64,000 nt of DNA from Labrys sp. WJW (GCF_001676615.1 NZ_LYXZ01000025.1:1-64000), one strand, 5' to 3'; positions 7,792-16,213 are shown, counted from the stretch's first letter. Program-made: numbers and translations. Notes: generated by a model from the letters alone, not told the origin.

Positions 7792-9093
7792 TCAGCCGGT
7801 CCGTTTCATGCTGAGTACCGCCAGGAAGCTGATGATCGCCGCCGCACTGACATAATAGCCCACCCAGGGCAGGCCGCCGTTCTGCAGCAGGATCTGTGCC
7901 AGATAGGGCGCGAGCGAGGCGCCCAGGATGCCGCCGAGATTATAGGCGCTGGAGGCGCCGGTGTAGCGCACCCTGGTGGGGAACAGGTCGGGCAGCAGGG
8001 CGCCGAGCGGCGCGAAGGTCAGCCCCATCAGGGCGAGCGACAGCGACAGGAAGGCGAGGACCTCGAAGCTGTTGCCGCTGCCGAGCAGGAGGGGCAGGCA
8101 GAAGCCCGAAGCCGCCGCCAGTGCGCTCGAGATCAGCAGCACCGGGCGGGCGCCGAAACGGTCGGACAGGGCAGCGGAGATCGGGGTAGCGATCGCCATG
8201 AAGACGACGGCAATGCAGAGCAGGCCGAGGAAGTCGCCGCGTGCGATATGCAGCGCATTGACGCCGTAGCCCAGGGCGAAGACGGTGGAGATATAGAACA
8301 GGGCGTAGCACACCACGATGGCGAGGGAACCTTGGATCAGGGGGACCCAATGGTCCCGGAGCACCTCGAGCAGCGGCACCTCGACGCGCTCGTTGCGGGC
8401 CATGGCTTCGCGGAATTCCGGCGTTTCGGTGATGGAAACCCTGAGATAGAGGCCGATGGCCACCAGTGCCGCGCTGATCAGGAAGGGGATGCGCCAGCCC
8501 CAGGAGAGGAAGCTTGCCTCGCTGAGGAACATCAAGAGCAGGAGGAAAAGGCCATTGGCCATGAAGAAACCGATCGGCGGCCCAAGCTGGGGGAACATGC
8601 CGAACCAAGAGCGCCGCCCCTGCGGGGCGTTCTCGGTCGCAAGCAGCGCCGCGCCACCCCATTCGCCGCCAAGGCCGATGCCCTGGCCGAAACGCAGGAT
8701 GCACAGCAGCAGCGGCGCCAGGAAGCCGGCCTGCTCATAGGTTGGCAGCGCGCCGATCAGCGTGGTCGACAGGCCCATCACCAGCATGGAGGTGACCAGC
8801 GTCGATTTGCGGCCGATGCGATCGCCGAAGTGGCCGAACAGGATCGAGCCGATCGGGCGGGCAAGAAAGGCGATGCCGAAGGTGAGGAAGGCGTTGAGGG
8901 CCTGCGAACCGGGCGCCGTCGACGGGAAGAAGGTCTGCCCGATCACCAGCGCCGCAGCGGTGCCGTAAATGTAGAAATCGTAGAACTCGATCGTGGTGCC
9001 GACCAGGCTCGCCAGGACGATGCGGCCGATTCCACCCGGCACCGCTTGGGTACCGGAGCCCCCAGCAGAGCTGGCTTCAGCGTTTCCTGCCAT
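7792..9093 (-). CDS. MFS transporter, metabolite:H+ symporter (MHS) type
   Basis: 433-residue inner-membrane carrier with about twelve hydrophobic segments. Group marks are TTIEFYDFYIYGTAAALV in the first helix, ARPIGSILFGHFGDRIGRKS (the loop 2-3 motif), and GQGIGLGGEWGGAALLATE in helix 5, all typical of the MHS group (ShiA, ProP, KgtP, YhjE-like) that takes up organic acids, shikimate or osmolytes by proton symport. The substrate cannot be read from the sequence. ATG at 9093. It is divergent from a methyltransferase gene 110 bp away and ends just before the ArsR operator region; no dedicated regulator is adjacent. Confidence 0.92.
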   Translation of the reverse strand: MAGNAEASSAGGSGTQAVPGGIGRIVLASLVGTTIEFYDFYIYGTAAALVIGQTFFPSTAPGSQALNAFLTFGIAFLARPIGSILFGHFGDRIGRKSTLVTSMLVMGLSTTLIGALPTYEQAGFLAPLLLCILRFGQGIGLGGEWGGAALLATENAPQGRRSWFGMFPQLGPPIGFFMANGLFLLLLMFLSEASFLSWGWRIPFLISAALVAIGLYLRVSITETPEFREAMARNERVEVPLLEVLRDHWVPLIQGSLAIVVCYALFYISTVFALGYGVNALHIARGDFLGLLCIAVVFMAIATPISAALSDRFGARPVLLISSALAAASGFCLPLLLGSGNSFEVLAFLSLSLALMGLTFAPLGALLPDLFPTRVRYTGASSAYNLGGILGASLAPYLAQILLQNGGLPWVGYYVSAAAIISFLAVLSMKRTG

Positions 9094-9203
9094 GTTATTT
9101 TCCGTCTATTAATTGTGAAATATCGCGAGAGACCTGATTCGGCGGAAGGCCGAAACATTGACGTTATCGCGCCCGAGCCCTGGAAGTGAAACAGGAAACG
9201 CAA

Positions 9204-9806
9204 ATGTCTGCCAAAGATGATGTGACGATTGCTTTCTATGCTGAACAGGCGGGCGCCTACACCAAGCGGGGACAAGTGGCGCAGAAACGGCGCCTCGATC
9301 AGTTTCTGTCCCATGTCGTTCCGGGCGGAGCCATCCTGGAACTTGGTTGTGGTGCTGGGCAGGACAGCGAATACATGCTGGCAGGCGGCTTCGACGTCAC
9401 GCCGACTGACGGCACGCCGGAAATTGCGCATGCCGCCGCCCAGCGCCTCGGCCGGCCGGTCGACGTGCTGCTGTTCGAGGCGATTGAGGCCGTCGAGATC
9501 TATGACGGCGTCTGGGCCAATGCCTGCCTGCTCCATGTGCCGCGCACTGAGCTGTCCGCAATCATCGCCAGGATCCATCGAGCCTTGAAGCCCGGCGGCG
9601 TCTTCCACGCCAGCTTCAAGGCCGGCGAGGCCGAGGGCAGGGACCAGTTCGGCCGCTATTACAATTATCCTTCGGCCGACTGGCTCGGGCAGGTCTATCG
9701 GCCCGGTCCCTGGGAGAGCATCGCGATCGAGGCCGCCAAGGGCGGCGGCTATGACAACAAGCCGACCGACTGGCTCTTCGTCCTGGCCCGCAAGGCTGGA
9801 CGCTGA
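9204..9806 (+). CDS. Class I SAM-dependent methyltransferase
   Basis: 200-residue Rossmann-fold methyltransferase. Motif I is ILELGCGAGQDSEYML, followed by the acidic end of strand 2 in VTPTDGTPEIAHAA, motif post-II WANACLLHVPRTEL and the motif III-like ALKPGGVFHASFKAG. The C-terminus (SADWLGQVYRPGPWESI) is short. I start at the ATG 9204, five to eight bases after AGGAAA, rather than the in-frame GTG at 9186. It resembles small-molecule or tellurite/ubiquinone-like methyltransferases, but the acceptor is unknown. Divergent from the MHS transporter. Confidence 0.85.
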   Translation: MSAKDDVTIAFYAEQAGAYTKRGQVAQKRRLDQFLSHVVPGGAILELGCGAGQDSEYMLAGGFDVTPTDGTPEIAHAAAQRLGRPVDVLLFEAIEAVEIYDGVWANACLLHVPRTELSAIIARIHRALKPGGVFHASFKAGEAEGRDQFGRYYNYPSADWLGQVYRPGPWESIAIEAAKGGGYDNKPTDWLFVLARKAGR

Positions 9807-9945
9807 GATGGCGCCGACGCAGAGCATGAGGCACCGATAGCCGAGGCTATACTACTTGCTCTGGCCTTACGACAGCTTCCGGGAGTAGGGACCTCGCATC
9901 GGCACAGGCCTTTGCGGAGGTGCTGCGCATGAACCAGGAACCATC

Positions 9946-10842
9946 ATGAATCGCGCCCAGAAAGCCGCCCTTGCCAGCGCCGGCGTCGGCCTCGTCGTCC
10001 TTGCGCTCAAATTCGGCGCCTATTGGCTGACGGGCTCGCTCGCGCTCTATTCGGATGCGCTGGAGAGCATCATCAACGTGGTTGCGGCGGGCGCCGCCTT
10101 CATCGCCTTGCGGGTGGCCTCCAAGCCTGCCGATGGCGGCCATCCCTATGGGCATCACAAGGCGGAATATTTCTCCGCCGTGATCGAGGGCGTGATGATC
10201 GTGCTGGCGGCGATCCTTATCCTGGTCAAGGCCTATGACGGCATTCTCGCACCCAGGCCGCTGGATGCGCCTGCGCTGGGCCTGGCGGTGAATGCCGTAG
10301 CGACCGCGATCAATCTCGGCTGGGCCTTGACGCTGCTGCGCTGGGGCCGGGCTTGGCGCTCGCCGGCCCTCGCGGCCGACGGTCGGCATGTGATGACGGA
10401 TGTCTGGTCGTCCGGCGGCGTCCTGATCGGTGTTGCCCTCGTGGCCGTGACGGGCTGGCTGATCCTGGACCCGATCCTGGCGGCGATCGTCGCCGTCAAC
10501 ATTCTGTGGTCGGGCTGGGTGATGATCCGCGATTCCGTCTCCAGCCTGATGGATGCCTCCGCGCCGCCGGAAATCCTCGACCAGATCGCCAAGATCATCG
10601 CCACCCACAGCGAGGGCGCCCAGGAGGCACACGATGTCAGGACCCGTCAGGTCGGCAGCGTCATCTTCATCGATTTCCACCTGGTGGTGCAGGGCACGAT
10701 GTCGGTGACCGAATCGCATGCCATCTGCGACCGCATCGAGCTGGCGCTCCGCCAGGCGATCGAGGGCGCGCGGGTGACCATCCATGTCGAGCCCGAGGAG
10801 AAGGCCAAGCATAAGGGCGTGCCCGTCCTGCTGGCCTCCTGA
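9946..10842 (+). CDS. Cation diffusion facilitator (CDF) family metal transporter
   Basis: 298-residue inner-membrane exporter that swaps divalent metals (Zn, Fe, Mn or Co) for protons. Six predicted transmembrane helices occupy the first 200 residues; metal-site segments are LYSDALESIINV in helix 2, HPYGHHKAEYFSAVIEG before helix 3, and RHVMTDVWSSGGVLIG in helix 5. The last ~95 residues form the cytoplasmic ferredoxin-like domain (VIFIDFHLVVQG, TIHVEPEEKAK). The signature differs slightly from ZitB (SDALES rather than a His-Asp pair), so metal choice is open. ATG at 9946 after CAGGAA. Convergent with the DUF2867 gene. Confidence 0.93.
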   Translation: MNRAQKAALASAGVGLVVLALKFGAYWLTGSLALYSDALESIINVVAAGAAFIALRVASKPADGGHPYGHHKAEYFSAVIEGVMIVLAAILILVKAYDGILAPRPLDAPALGLAVNAVATAINLGWALTLLRWGRAWRSPALAADGRHVMTDVWSSGGVLIGVALVAVTGWLILDPILAAIVAVNILWSGWVMIRDSVSSLMDASAPPEILDQIAKIIATHSEGAQEAHDVRTRQVGSVIFIDFHLVVQGTMSVTESHAICDRIELALRQAIEGARVTIHVEPEEKAKHKGVPVLLAS

Positions 10843-10858
10843 GGAAAGCGATCCGCGA

Positions 10859-11335
10859 TCAGGCTTTGCGCACCTGCCGCAGCATGGCGCGCACGATCAC
10901 GCGGTGAAAAGGCAGCACGGCGGCGAGATAGGCCCGGCCGAGACGGTTGTGGGTAAGGACCAGCGTGGTCAGCGTGATGCGCTGGCGCTCGCGGCGCCGC
11001 GATATGTCGACGACGATGCGAAAGTCGAGATGGCTGTCGTCGAAGCCGGCGACCAGCCGATCCGGCGTCTGGCTGAGGACGGGAAAGATGCCGAGGACGC
11101 CCAGGCCCGCCGGCGAGGAGGGCGGCCGGGTATGCAGGCCGAAGGGTGCGGCGACGAGGTTCCTCAGAGCCAGAAGCGTGGCGATCCAGCGTGGTGAGCG
11201 GGCCATGATGCGTTTGGCCGCCCGTCTTGCGTCGAGTTTTGAGGGAGCCATGTCCAGCGCATAGGCGTCGGCGAACTGGGCGCCGGGAAGAAGGCTGGCA
11301 AGACCGGTGTCGGGCGCGACGGCGACGGTGTTCAT
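10859..11335 (-). CDS. DUF2867 family protein
   Basis: 158 residues matching, as far as I recall, the DUF2867 family: LLPGAQFADAYAL near the start, LGIFPVLSQTPDRLVAGFDD (about 82-101), LDFRIVVDI, and THNRLGRAYLAAVLPFHR near the end. No enzyme residues are evident and no signal peptide is seen. Family members are often found fused to NAD-binding epimerase-like domains or beside regulators; the role is unknown. Convergent with the CDF gene (16 bp apart) and 112 bp downstream of the start-side neighbour L,D-transpeptidase. Confidence 0.8.
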   Translation of the reverse strand: MNTVAVAPDTGLASLLPGAQFADAYALDMAPSKLDARRAAKRIMARSPRWIATLLALRNLVAAPFGLHTRPPSSPAGLGVLGIFPVLSQTPDRLVAGFDDSHLDFRIVVDISRRRERQRITLTTLVLTHNRLGRAYLAAVLPFHRVIVRAMLRQVRKA

Positions 11336-11447
11336 GGAAACGATGCTCCACGCGCTCCAAGGTCTCGGCAGAACGGAGCGATGCCGCAGAGTATAGAGCC
11401 GCCGAGGACGAGGGGCGCGTGCTGCGATGTCGCACGCGCCCGTAGGT

Positions 11448-12152
11448 TCAGACCATATCAGGCAGCGGGGCTTCCTCCGGCGCGGGCGCGGAGGGCAGCA
11501 CGATGACCTTGGTGCCCGTCGGTACGCGATTATAGAGGTCGATGATGTCCTGGTTCATCAGGCGGACGCAGCCCGAGGACACTTTGGTGCCGATGGTCGC
11601 CGGATTGGTGGTGCCATGCAGGCGATAGAGCGTGTCCCGGCCGTCGCGGTAGAGATAGAGCGCGCGCGCACCGAGCGGGTTGTCGACGCCACCGGGCATG
11701 CCGTTGCGATAGGGCTCGTTCAATTCCGGATCGCGGCGGATCATGTCGGGCGTCGGGGTCCAGCGCGGCCATTCGGCCTTGCGGGATATGGTGGCCTCGC
11801 CCTGGAAATTGAACGCCTCGGTCTTGCCGACGCCGACGCCGTAGCGGATCGCCCTGCCATTTTCCTGGACGAGATAGAGGAAGCGCTGGTTGGGATCGAC
11901 GACGATGGTGCCGGGCTGCTCCGCGGTCTCGTAGGGAACCTCGCGGCGCCAATATTTCGGCGGTACCTTGGCGAGGTTCACGGCTTGGACGGGAAAGCGG
12001 TCATCCTCGATGCCGCCGTAGAGGGAGACATAGTAGGGATCAGGTGTAAAGGCCGCCTGCTGCAAATTGGCATTTCTTCGGCCGCCTCCCGTTGCACAAC
12101 TGGCAAGAAAAAGCGGTGCACCCAGAAGAAGTATGCGTCGCGTCAGTATCAT
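11448..12152 (-). CDS. L,D-transpeptidase (YkuD domain) lipoprotein
   Basis: 234-residue periplasmic enzyme expected to form 3-3 cross-links in peptidoglycan or attach proteins to it. The N-terminus MILTRRILLLGAPLFLASCA has a lipobox (LASC), so the mature protein should start at cysteine 19 and be lipid anchored. The catalytic region reads LYRLHGTTNPATIG followed by SSGCVRLMNQD, the HxxxTxxx...SxGCxR pattern of YkuD enzymes. The open frame extends 120 codons further upstream, but only the ATG at 12152 gives a signal peptide, so I place the start there. The 399 bp upstream holds a family B repeat and no gene. Confidence 0.93.
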   Translation of the reverse strand: MILTRRILLLGAPLFLASCATGGGRRNANLQQAAFTPDPYYVSLYGGIEDDRFPVQAVNLAKVPPKYWRREVPYETAEQPGTIVVDPNQRFLYLVQENGRAIRYGVGVGKTEAFNFQGEATISRKAEWPRWTPTPDMIRRDPELNEPYRNGMPGGVDNPLGARALYLYRDGRDTLYRLHGTTNPATIGTKVSSGCVRLMNQDIIDLYNRVPTGTKVIVLPSAPAPEEAPLPDMV

Positions 12153-12413
12153 TTCAACCCCGAATATCCAGTACCATGTTTCAATGGTAACTATCAGCCG
12201 ACAAATCTGAGGAGCGGTTGCTCCAATGAATTGGGGCGATAGAGGCGCATTGCGGCAGGATTGCGCATTGAAGCGAGACACAACGGCGTGATCGGCAAAA
12301 GCGCACGCAACTGTGATCGAATGGCAACAGAATCGCGCCCGGCAGCTGGTGTTCCGCCTGTTCGGCCGCTGCCCGTCCATGCTTCGGGTGCAGAGCGAGA
12401 CAACGGAAGACAC

Positions 12414-12517
12414 GACCTTTGTCATGCCTGGCGTGATCCGGGCCTCCAACGGCCTCGCTCTCTTCCTTATCCGCAAGGGGCTGGGTTGCCGGGGCAAGCC
12501 CGGCAATGACAAAGGTC
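12414..12517. repeat. Dispersed inverted repeat, family B (copy 2)
   Basis: Arms GACCTTTGTCATGCC and GGCAATGACAAAGGTC as in the copy at 133-236, with a diverged centre. It occupies the gap between the L,D-transpeptidase start and the exported repeat protein's stop codon (12153-12551), where I see no gene. Confidence 0.8.
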
Positions 12518-12551
12518 GAGCAATTCGGTTCGATTATCTTGCGCCGCGCCC

Positions 12552-13469
12552 TCAGCGCGCGATCACCTCGACATCGCCGTCATGACCGGCCTTGACGTCG
12601 AACTCGCGCGTATAGACCCGGCCTTCGTGGCGAGCCACCACGGTATAATTGCCCTCGGCCAGGATCAGGGAGGGAAAGGCGCCGATGGATTCGCGGATGA
12701 CGTCGCCGCCCGGCGTCAGCACCGACCAGGCCGTGTTGGCGATCGCCTCGCCGCCGGCCTGGCTCACCAGCTTGAGCGTCAGGGTGGCCGCCATCTGGTG
12801 GAAGTTGGCCTCCGTCAATTTGCCGGCGCCGATGGAGATTTCGGCGGAGACGGTGGCATTGGAATCGCCATAGGTGCATTCGACGAAATAGCGGCCTTCG
12901 GGCAGGCGCAGAATGCTGGTGGCAGGCACGCCCTCGGCGATGAGGCGGCGCTCGCCGGTGGGCTGGATCACCATGACGCGTGCGGTCAATTGCTCGGCCG
13001 GGATGGGCTTATCGAGCACCGAGGCCTCGACCTGCAGACCACCGGCCTTGATCACCAGGCCCTGACGCACGGGTGCCTTGTCGACCTCGAACTCCTTGGT
13101 CGCAGCGGCGAGTCCATAGGCGGCGTGCACGACATAACGCCCGGGTGCCAACGAGAATTCCGGAGCCGGTTCGTCGGATTCGGCCATCTTCACCGCATCG
13201 GCTTCGCCCTTGCCGAGGCGGAACACCCGCCATTTCAGACCCGAGGTGATCGGCGCGCCTTTTTCGGCGAAACTGGCGGAGAGTTCGACCTTGCGCGTGA
13301 CGGCCGGCTCCTCCGCCGCAGCCGGGGGCGCTGCCTGGGCAGGTGCCTGCGGCGCTGCTGCGGGGACGGCTGCAGGACCCGGCGGCGTCTGCGCGGCCGC
13401 GGGCAGGGCCATCAGGGCGCCCGCCAGCAGGAGGACCGGAGTCTTGAAGATTGAAGTCTTGGCAATCAT
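12552..13469 (-). CDS. Exported protein with three beta-sandwich-like repeats
   Basis: About 305 residues with an N-terminal signal peptide (IFKTPVLLLAGALMALPAAA) cut near AAAQ, then a Pro/Ala-rich linker of about 30 residues. The rest contains three spaced copies of one pattern: LAPGRYVVHAAYG (~107), LPEGRYFVECTYG (~188) and LAEGNYTVVARHEG (~269), each about 81 residues apart and each followed by a beta strand. This looks like three Ig- or carboxypeptidase-regulatory-like domains in a periplasmic or surface protein. I know no characterised homolog. The start is the ATG at 13469; an upstream in-frame GTG is possible. Confidence 0.75.
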   Translation of the reverse strand: MIAKTSIFKTPVLLLAGALMALPAAAQTPPGPAAVPAAAPQAPAQAAPPAAAEEPAVTRKVELSASFAEKGAPITSGLKWRVFRLGKGEADAVKMAESDEPAPEFSLAPGRYVVHAAYGLAAATKEFEVDKAPVRQGLVIKAGGLQVEASVLDKPIPAEQLTARVMVIQPTGERRLIAEGVPATSILRLPEGRYFVECTYGDSNATVSAEISIGAGKLTEANFHQMAATLTLKLVSQAGGEAIANTAWSVLTPGGDVIRESIGAFPSLILAEGNYTVVARHEGRVYTREFDVKAGHDGDVEVIAR

Positions 13470-13500
13470 GGCCGCCACGATTCACGGAAAGGCGGCGATT

Positions 13501-13899
13501 TCAAGCCCCATCTTCACGGTGGGGGTGGTCGCCCGCTGCCTTGGCGGAGGATAAGGCGTCGGACAAGTCCTCGGCTTGGCGCTGTAGGCGCTCCGCCCGG
13601 GCGGCGGCCAGGATCGCGGCGAGCAGGCCGGGGAAGCGCGATTCGATGTCGTCGGCGCGCAATGTGATCAGGCGATGCGTGCCCATGGGGCGCGTGCGCG
13701 TCAGGCCGGCTTCGCGCAGCCGGACATAGTGATAGGTCAGGTTGGTCTTGGAGCTCAGGCCGTTGAAGGCGGAGCAATTCTGCTCGCCATCCTCGAAGAG
13801 GCCGAGAATGATGTCACGGCGAATGGGATCGCTGAGCGCTTCGAGGACCGTCGTCAACTCGATCTGGTCGGTCTCCGGATGAAAGATCGTCTTGGCCAT
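13501..13899 (-). CDS. ArsR-like winged-helix regulator of the divergent MFS gene
   Basis: 132 residues with the ArsR core TVLEALSDPIRRDIILGLFE (18-37), recognition helix region SSKTNLTYHYVRLREAGLTR (49-68) and wing GTHRLITLRADDIE. The C-terminal ~40 residues form a helix for dimerisation. There is no metal-site signature, only one cysteine (NCSAF). The open frame runs far upstream on this strand across the MFS gene, but the ATG at 13899 gives the proper domain boundary. It is divergent from an MFS exporter, with two TTCAA-N6-TTGAA sites between them, so it very probably represses both genes. Confidence 0.85.
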   Translation of the reverse strand: MAKTIFHPETDQIELTTVLEALSDPIRRDIILGLFEDGEQNCSAFNGLSSKTNLTYHYVRLREAGLTRTRPMGTHRLITLRADDIESRFPGLLAAILAAARAERLQRQAEDLSDALSSAKAAGDHPHREDGA

Positions 13900-13929
13900 G
13901 ACAAGGACATATCGACTGAATGCCATTGG

Positions 13930-13945
13930 TTCAAGAGTCATTGAA
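13930..13945. promoter_or_regulatory. Probable operator, TTCAA-N6-TTGAA
   Basis: TTCAA at 13930-13934 and TTGAA at 13941-13945. The same arms with the same 6-bp spacing form the core of the large palindrome centred 48 bp away. It lies on the regulator side of the divergent promoter region. Confidence 0.65.
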
Positions 13946-13949
13946 CTCA

Positions 13950-13977
13950 TTGACAGGGAGAGGGAAGAGTCCATAAG
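13950..13977 (+). promoter_or_regulatory. Promoter of the MFS exporter gene
   Basis: TTGACA (13950-13955, consensus -35), 16-bp spacer, CATAAG (13972-13977). The -10 box lies inside the left arm of the 38-bp palindrome. Confidence 0.6.
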
Positions 13978-14004
13978 TTCAATAATTATTGAACTTATGG
14001 ACTC
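13967..14004. promoter_or_regulatory. Perfect 38-bp palindromic operator
   Basis: The left arm GAGTCCATAAGTTCAATAA (19 bp) is exactly mirrored by the following 19 bases. The core is TTCAA-TAATTA-TTGAA (13978-13993), matching the second site at 13930. It covers the -10 box and presumed transcription start of the MFS gene and ends three bases before its ATG, so there is no room for a normal ribosome binding site other than within the palindrome. Confidence 0.75.
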
Positions 14005-14007
14005 GCC

Positions 14008-15222
14008 ATGTATCGAACCCTGGCCTGGCTCGCACTGGGCGCCTTCGCCATCGGCAGCGAAGGCTTGATGATTGCCGGCATCCTGCCGCGCATCGCCGAG
14101 GATCTCGGCATTCCGGTCGCCCATGCCGGTCACCTCGTCACCATTTTTGCGCTCGCTTACGCGGTTGGCTCGCCCCTGATCGCGGTGGCGACGGCACGTT
14201 GGGAGAGACGTACCCTGCTGATCACGGCCATGGCCGTGTTCGGCCTCGCCAATCTGGCAGCGGCCTTCGCCACCGGCTTTCTCACCTTGGCGGCGAGCCG
14301 CGTCGTCCTGGCTCTGTCGGCCGGGACCTTCATGCCGGCCGCCTTTGCCTATGGAGCGATGTCGGTCGAGCCGGCCAAGCGCGGGCGGGCCCTGTCCTTC
14401 ATCTATACCGGCATGACTGTGGCACTGGTGATCGGCGTGCCCTTGGGCACCGCCATCGCGGCACATCTGGGCTGGCGGGCGACGTTCGGCATGGTCGCCG
14501 TCATGAGCCTGCTGGTGCTGGCCGGCATCGTCCTGAAGCTGCCGGCGGTGTCGGGGCCGCCGGCACCGAGCCTCGCCGATCGCCTGGCCGTGGCCCGCCG
14601 TTCCGACGTGCTCGAAGTCATCGGCCTGACGGTCGTCGTCCTGGCTGGTGCCTTCGGCGTCTACACCTTCATCGGAGCCTATCTCGAGACCGTACTGGGT
14701 GCCTCGCCCGAGGCGGTTGCCGGTTTCCTCATTCTGGCAGGCCTGGCGGGGGCCGCCGGCAATACATTGGGCGGCCATGCGGCCGACCGCTGGAACCACC
14801 GGCGCTTTCTCACCCTCGTCCTCACGGTGCTGGTCGTGAGTTTCGGCATCCTGCCGCTGATCCCGACCTTCCTGCCGGGGCTGGCCGGCTGGATCGGCGC
14901 AGGGCTGGTGCTGATCCTGTGGGGGCTTTTCGGCTGGGCTTTCCCGGCCGTGCAGCAGGTGCGCCTGCTTGCCATCGACCAGCGCCTGGCCTCGGTCGTG
15001 CTCGCCCTGAACGCTTCGGCCATCTATCTCGGCACCGCGGCCGGGGCGGCTGTCGGTGCCGTGGTGGTCGAGCGCTATTCGGTTCAGGCCATCGGCTGGG
15101 TGGGAGCGGGCACCGAGGTGCTGGCGCTCGCCTTCCTGCTGGCGACACCCTATCGCCCGGCGCGAGAGATGCCGGCGGGAGCGGAGACCGGCGTCATTCC
15201 CCGCCAGGATGCGGCGGAATGA
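14008..15222 (+). CDS. MFS transporter, DHA1/AraJ-like drug or sugar efflux type
   Basis: 404-residue inner-membrane protein with about twelve helices: LGAFAIGSEGLMIAGILPRI in helix 1, the ATARWERRTLLI loop, LSAGTFMPAAFAYGA in helix 4-5, and symmetrical features in the second half (GHAADRWNHRR). This is the pattern of the YdhP/AraJ branch of DHA1 exporters. The substrate is unknown. It starts at ATG 14008, only three bases after the large palindrome, and is divergent from its probable ArsR-like repressor. Induction by the effector of that repressor is the natural model. Confidence 0.92.
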   Translation: MYRTLAWLALGAFAIGSEGLMIAGILPRIAEDLGIPVAHAGHLVTIFALAYAVGSPLIAVATARWERRTLLITAMAVFGLANLAAAFATGFLTLAASRVVLALSAGTFMPAAFAYGAMSVEPAKRGRALSFIYTGMTVALVIGVPLGTAIAAHLGWRATFGMVAVMSLLVLAGIVLKLPAVSGPPAPSLADRLAVARRSDVLEVIGLTVVVLAGAFGVYTFIGAYLETVLGASPEAVAGFLILAGLAGAAGNTLGGHAADRWNHRRFLTLVLTVLVVSFGILPLIPTFLPGLAGWIGAGLVLILWGLFGWAFPAVQQVRLLAIDQRLASVVLALNASAIYLGTAAGAAVGAVVVERYSVQAIGWVGAGTEVLALAFLLATPYRPAREMPAGAETGVIPRQDAAE

Positions 15223-15513
15223 CCCTGCCGCAACCCGATGAACGAGAAGGGACGACAATATCCTTCTTATCAGACAGATAGGCGCGATTGCCTAACCGCA
15301 TCCCGCAACCGTCCGGCCGCAAAGATGGGGAGGACTCGGGCTTATCGCGCCGGAGGTCCTACCCAAGGCCTGCGGCAGGGCTTATGTGAGCGTTCGTCTC
15401 CTCGGGCAAGGCGCGTTCGATCAACACGCCGCCTCGCTCCAACGCCGCGCCTGGACGCGGCTTTGCGATTTTCGGCATAGGCGCTGGATCGCAATGCAAT
15501 GGGAATGTACGCC

Positions 15514-16092
15514 ATGGATGCCATCGAGCTTCTGAAGACCCGCCGCTCTGTGCCCCCCGCCATGTTGTCGGCGCCGGGACCGGACGCCGCCCAGCTCGAG
15601 ACGCTGCTTGCCATCGCCACGCGCGTGCCGGACCACGGCAAGCTTCATCCCTGGCGCTTCGTGATCTATCAGGGCGCTGCGCGCGAGAAGGCCGGGCAGG
15701 TCGTCTACGATGCCTTCATGGCAGCATGCCCGGATGCGGAGGAAGCGGCCCGTAAGAAGGAATCGACGCGCTTTACCCTGGCACCGCTGGTGATCGGCGT
15801 GGTCTCGACCGCCGCCAACCATGTGAAGATCCCGCTCTGGGAGCAAGAATTGTCGGCGGGAGCGGTCTGCGAGAATCTCGTGATTGCCGCCCATGCGCTG
15901 GGCTTCGGCGCGAGCTGGCTCACGGGCTGGATGGCCTATGACGAGCGGGTGCTCGCCAAGCTCGGCATCGGCTCGCATGAAAAGCTCGCCGGCTTCGTGC
16001 ATATCGGCACGCCCAGGGAAGCCGTGCCCGACCGGCCGCGCCCCAAACTCGAAGATCTCGTCACCTATTACGGGCAATATGCAGGTAATTAA
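15514..16092 (+). CDS. Nitroreductase family protein (YdjA-like)
   Basis: 192-residue FMN-dependent oxidoreductase of the compact nitroreductase type. Seen: IELLKTRRSVPP at the N-terminus (flavin phosphate contact), RVPDHGKLHPWRFVIYQG, and AGAVCENLVIAAHALGFGASWLTG in the middle helix. The short length and the DHGKLHPW stretch fit YdjA-like members. The physiological substrate is unknown. Starts at 15505 and 15514 are both possible; GGGAA lies nine bases before 15514. The preceding 290 bp after the MFS gene holds no recognisable gene or signal. Confidence 0.9.
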   Translation: MDAIELLKTRRSVPPAMLSAPGPDAAQLETLLAIATRVPDHGKLHPWRFVIYQGAAREKAGQVVYDAFMAACPDAEEAARKKESTRFTLAPLVIGVVSTAANHVKIPLWEQELSAGAVCENLVIAAHALGFGASWLTGWMAYDERVLAKLGIGSHEKLAGFVHIGTPREAVPDRPRPKLEDLVTYYGQYAGN

Positions 16093-16152
16093 TTACCGTA
16101 TATGTAAGCTATTGTTTTCAAACAGATAATTCTTGCGTCTGTCTGAATTATC
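16084..16152. terminator. AT-rich palindromes between nitroreductase and rplM
   Basis: GGTAATTAATTACC (16084-16097) is a perfect palindrome overlapping the nitroreductase stop codon. GATAATTC (16125-16132) and GAATTATC (16145-16152) form a second dyad around a 12-base centre just before the rplM promoter. They may end the upstream transcript or bind a regulator; no clear poly-T follows, so the call is tentative. Confidence 0.4.
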
Positions 16153-16155
16153 GCG

Positions 16156-16184
16156 TTGACGTCCTTCCGGCTCTCGTGTAGAAG
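16156..16184 (+). promoter_or_regulatory. Promoter of rplM-rpsI
   Basis: TTGACG (16156-16161), 17-bp spacer, TAGAAG (16179-16184). The position gives a leader of about 70 bases before the rplM ATG. Confidence 0.6.
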
Positions 16185-16195
16185 CACCCCAACTC

Positions 16196-16213
16196 GGCGG
16201 CCGTCTGGCCGCC
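16196..16213 (+). promoter_or_regulatory. Leader hairpin upstream of rplM
   Basis: GGCGGCC-GTCT-GGCCGCC forms a perfect 7-bp stem with a tetraloop in the 5' leader, right after the predicted start point. It has no T-tract. A binding site for feedback control by L13 or S9 is possible but unproven. Confidence 0.45.

Noticed and set aside
13501..15258. 585-codon minus-strand frame ending in the ArsR-like regulator
   Set aside because: Only the last 132 codons encode a protein-like domain; the upstream part is antisense to the MFS gene.
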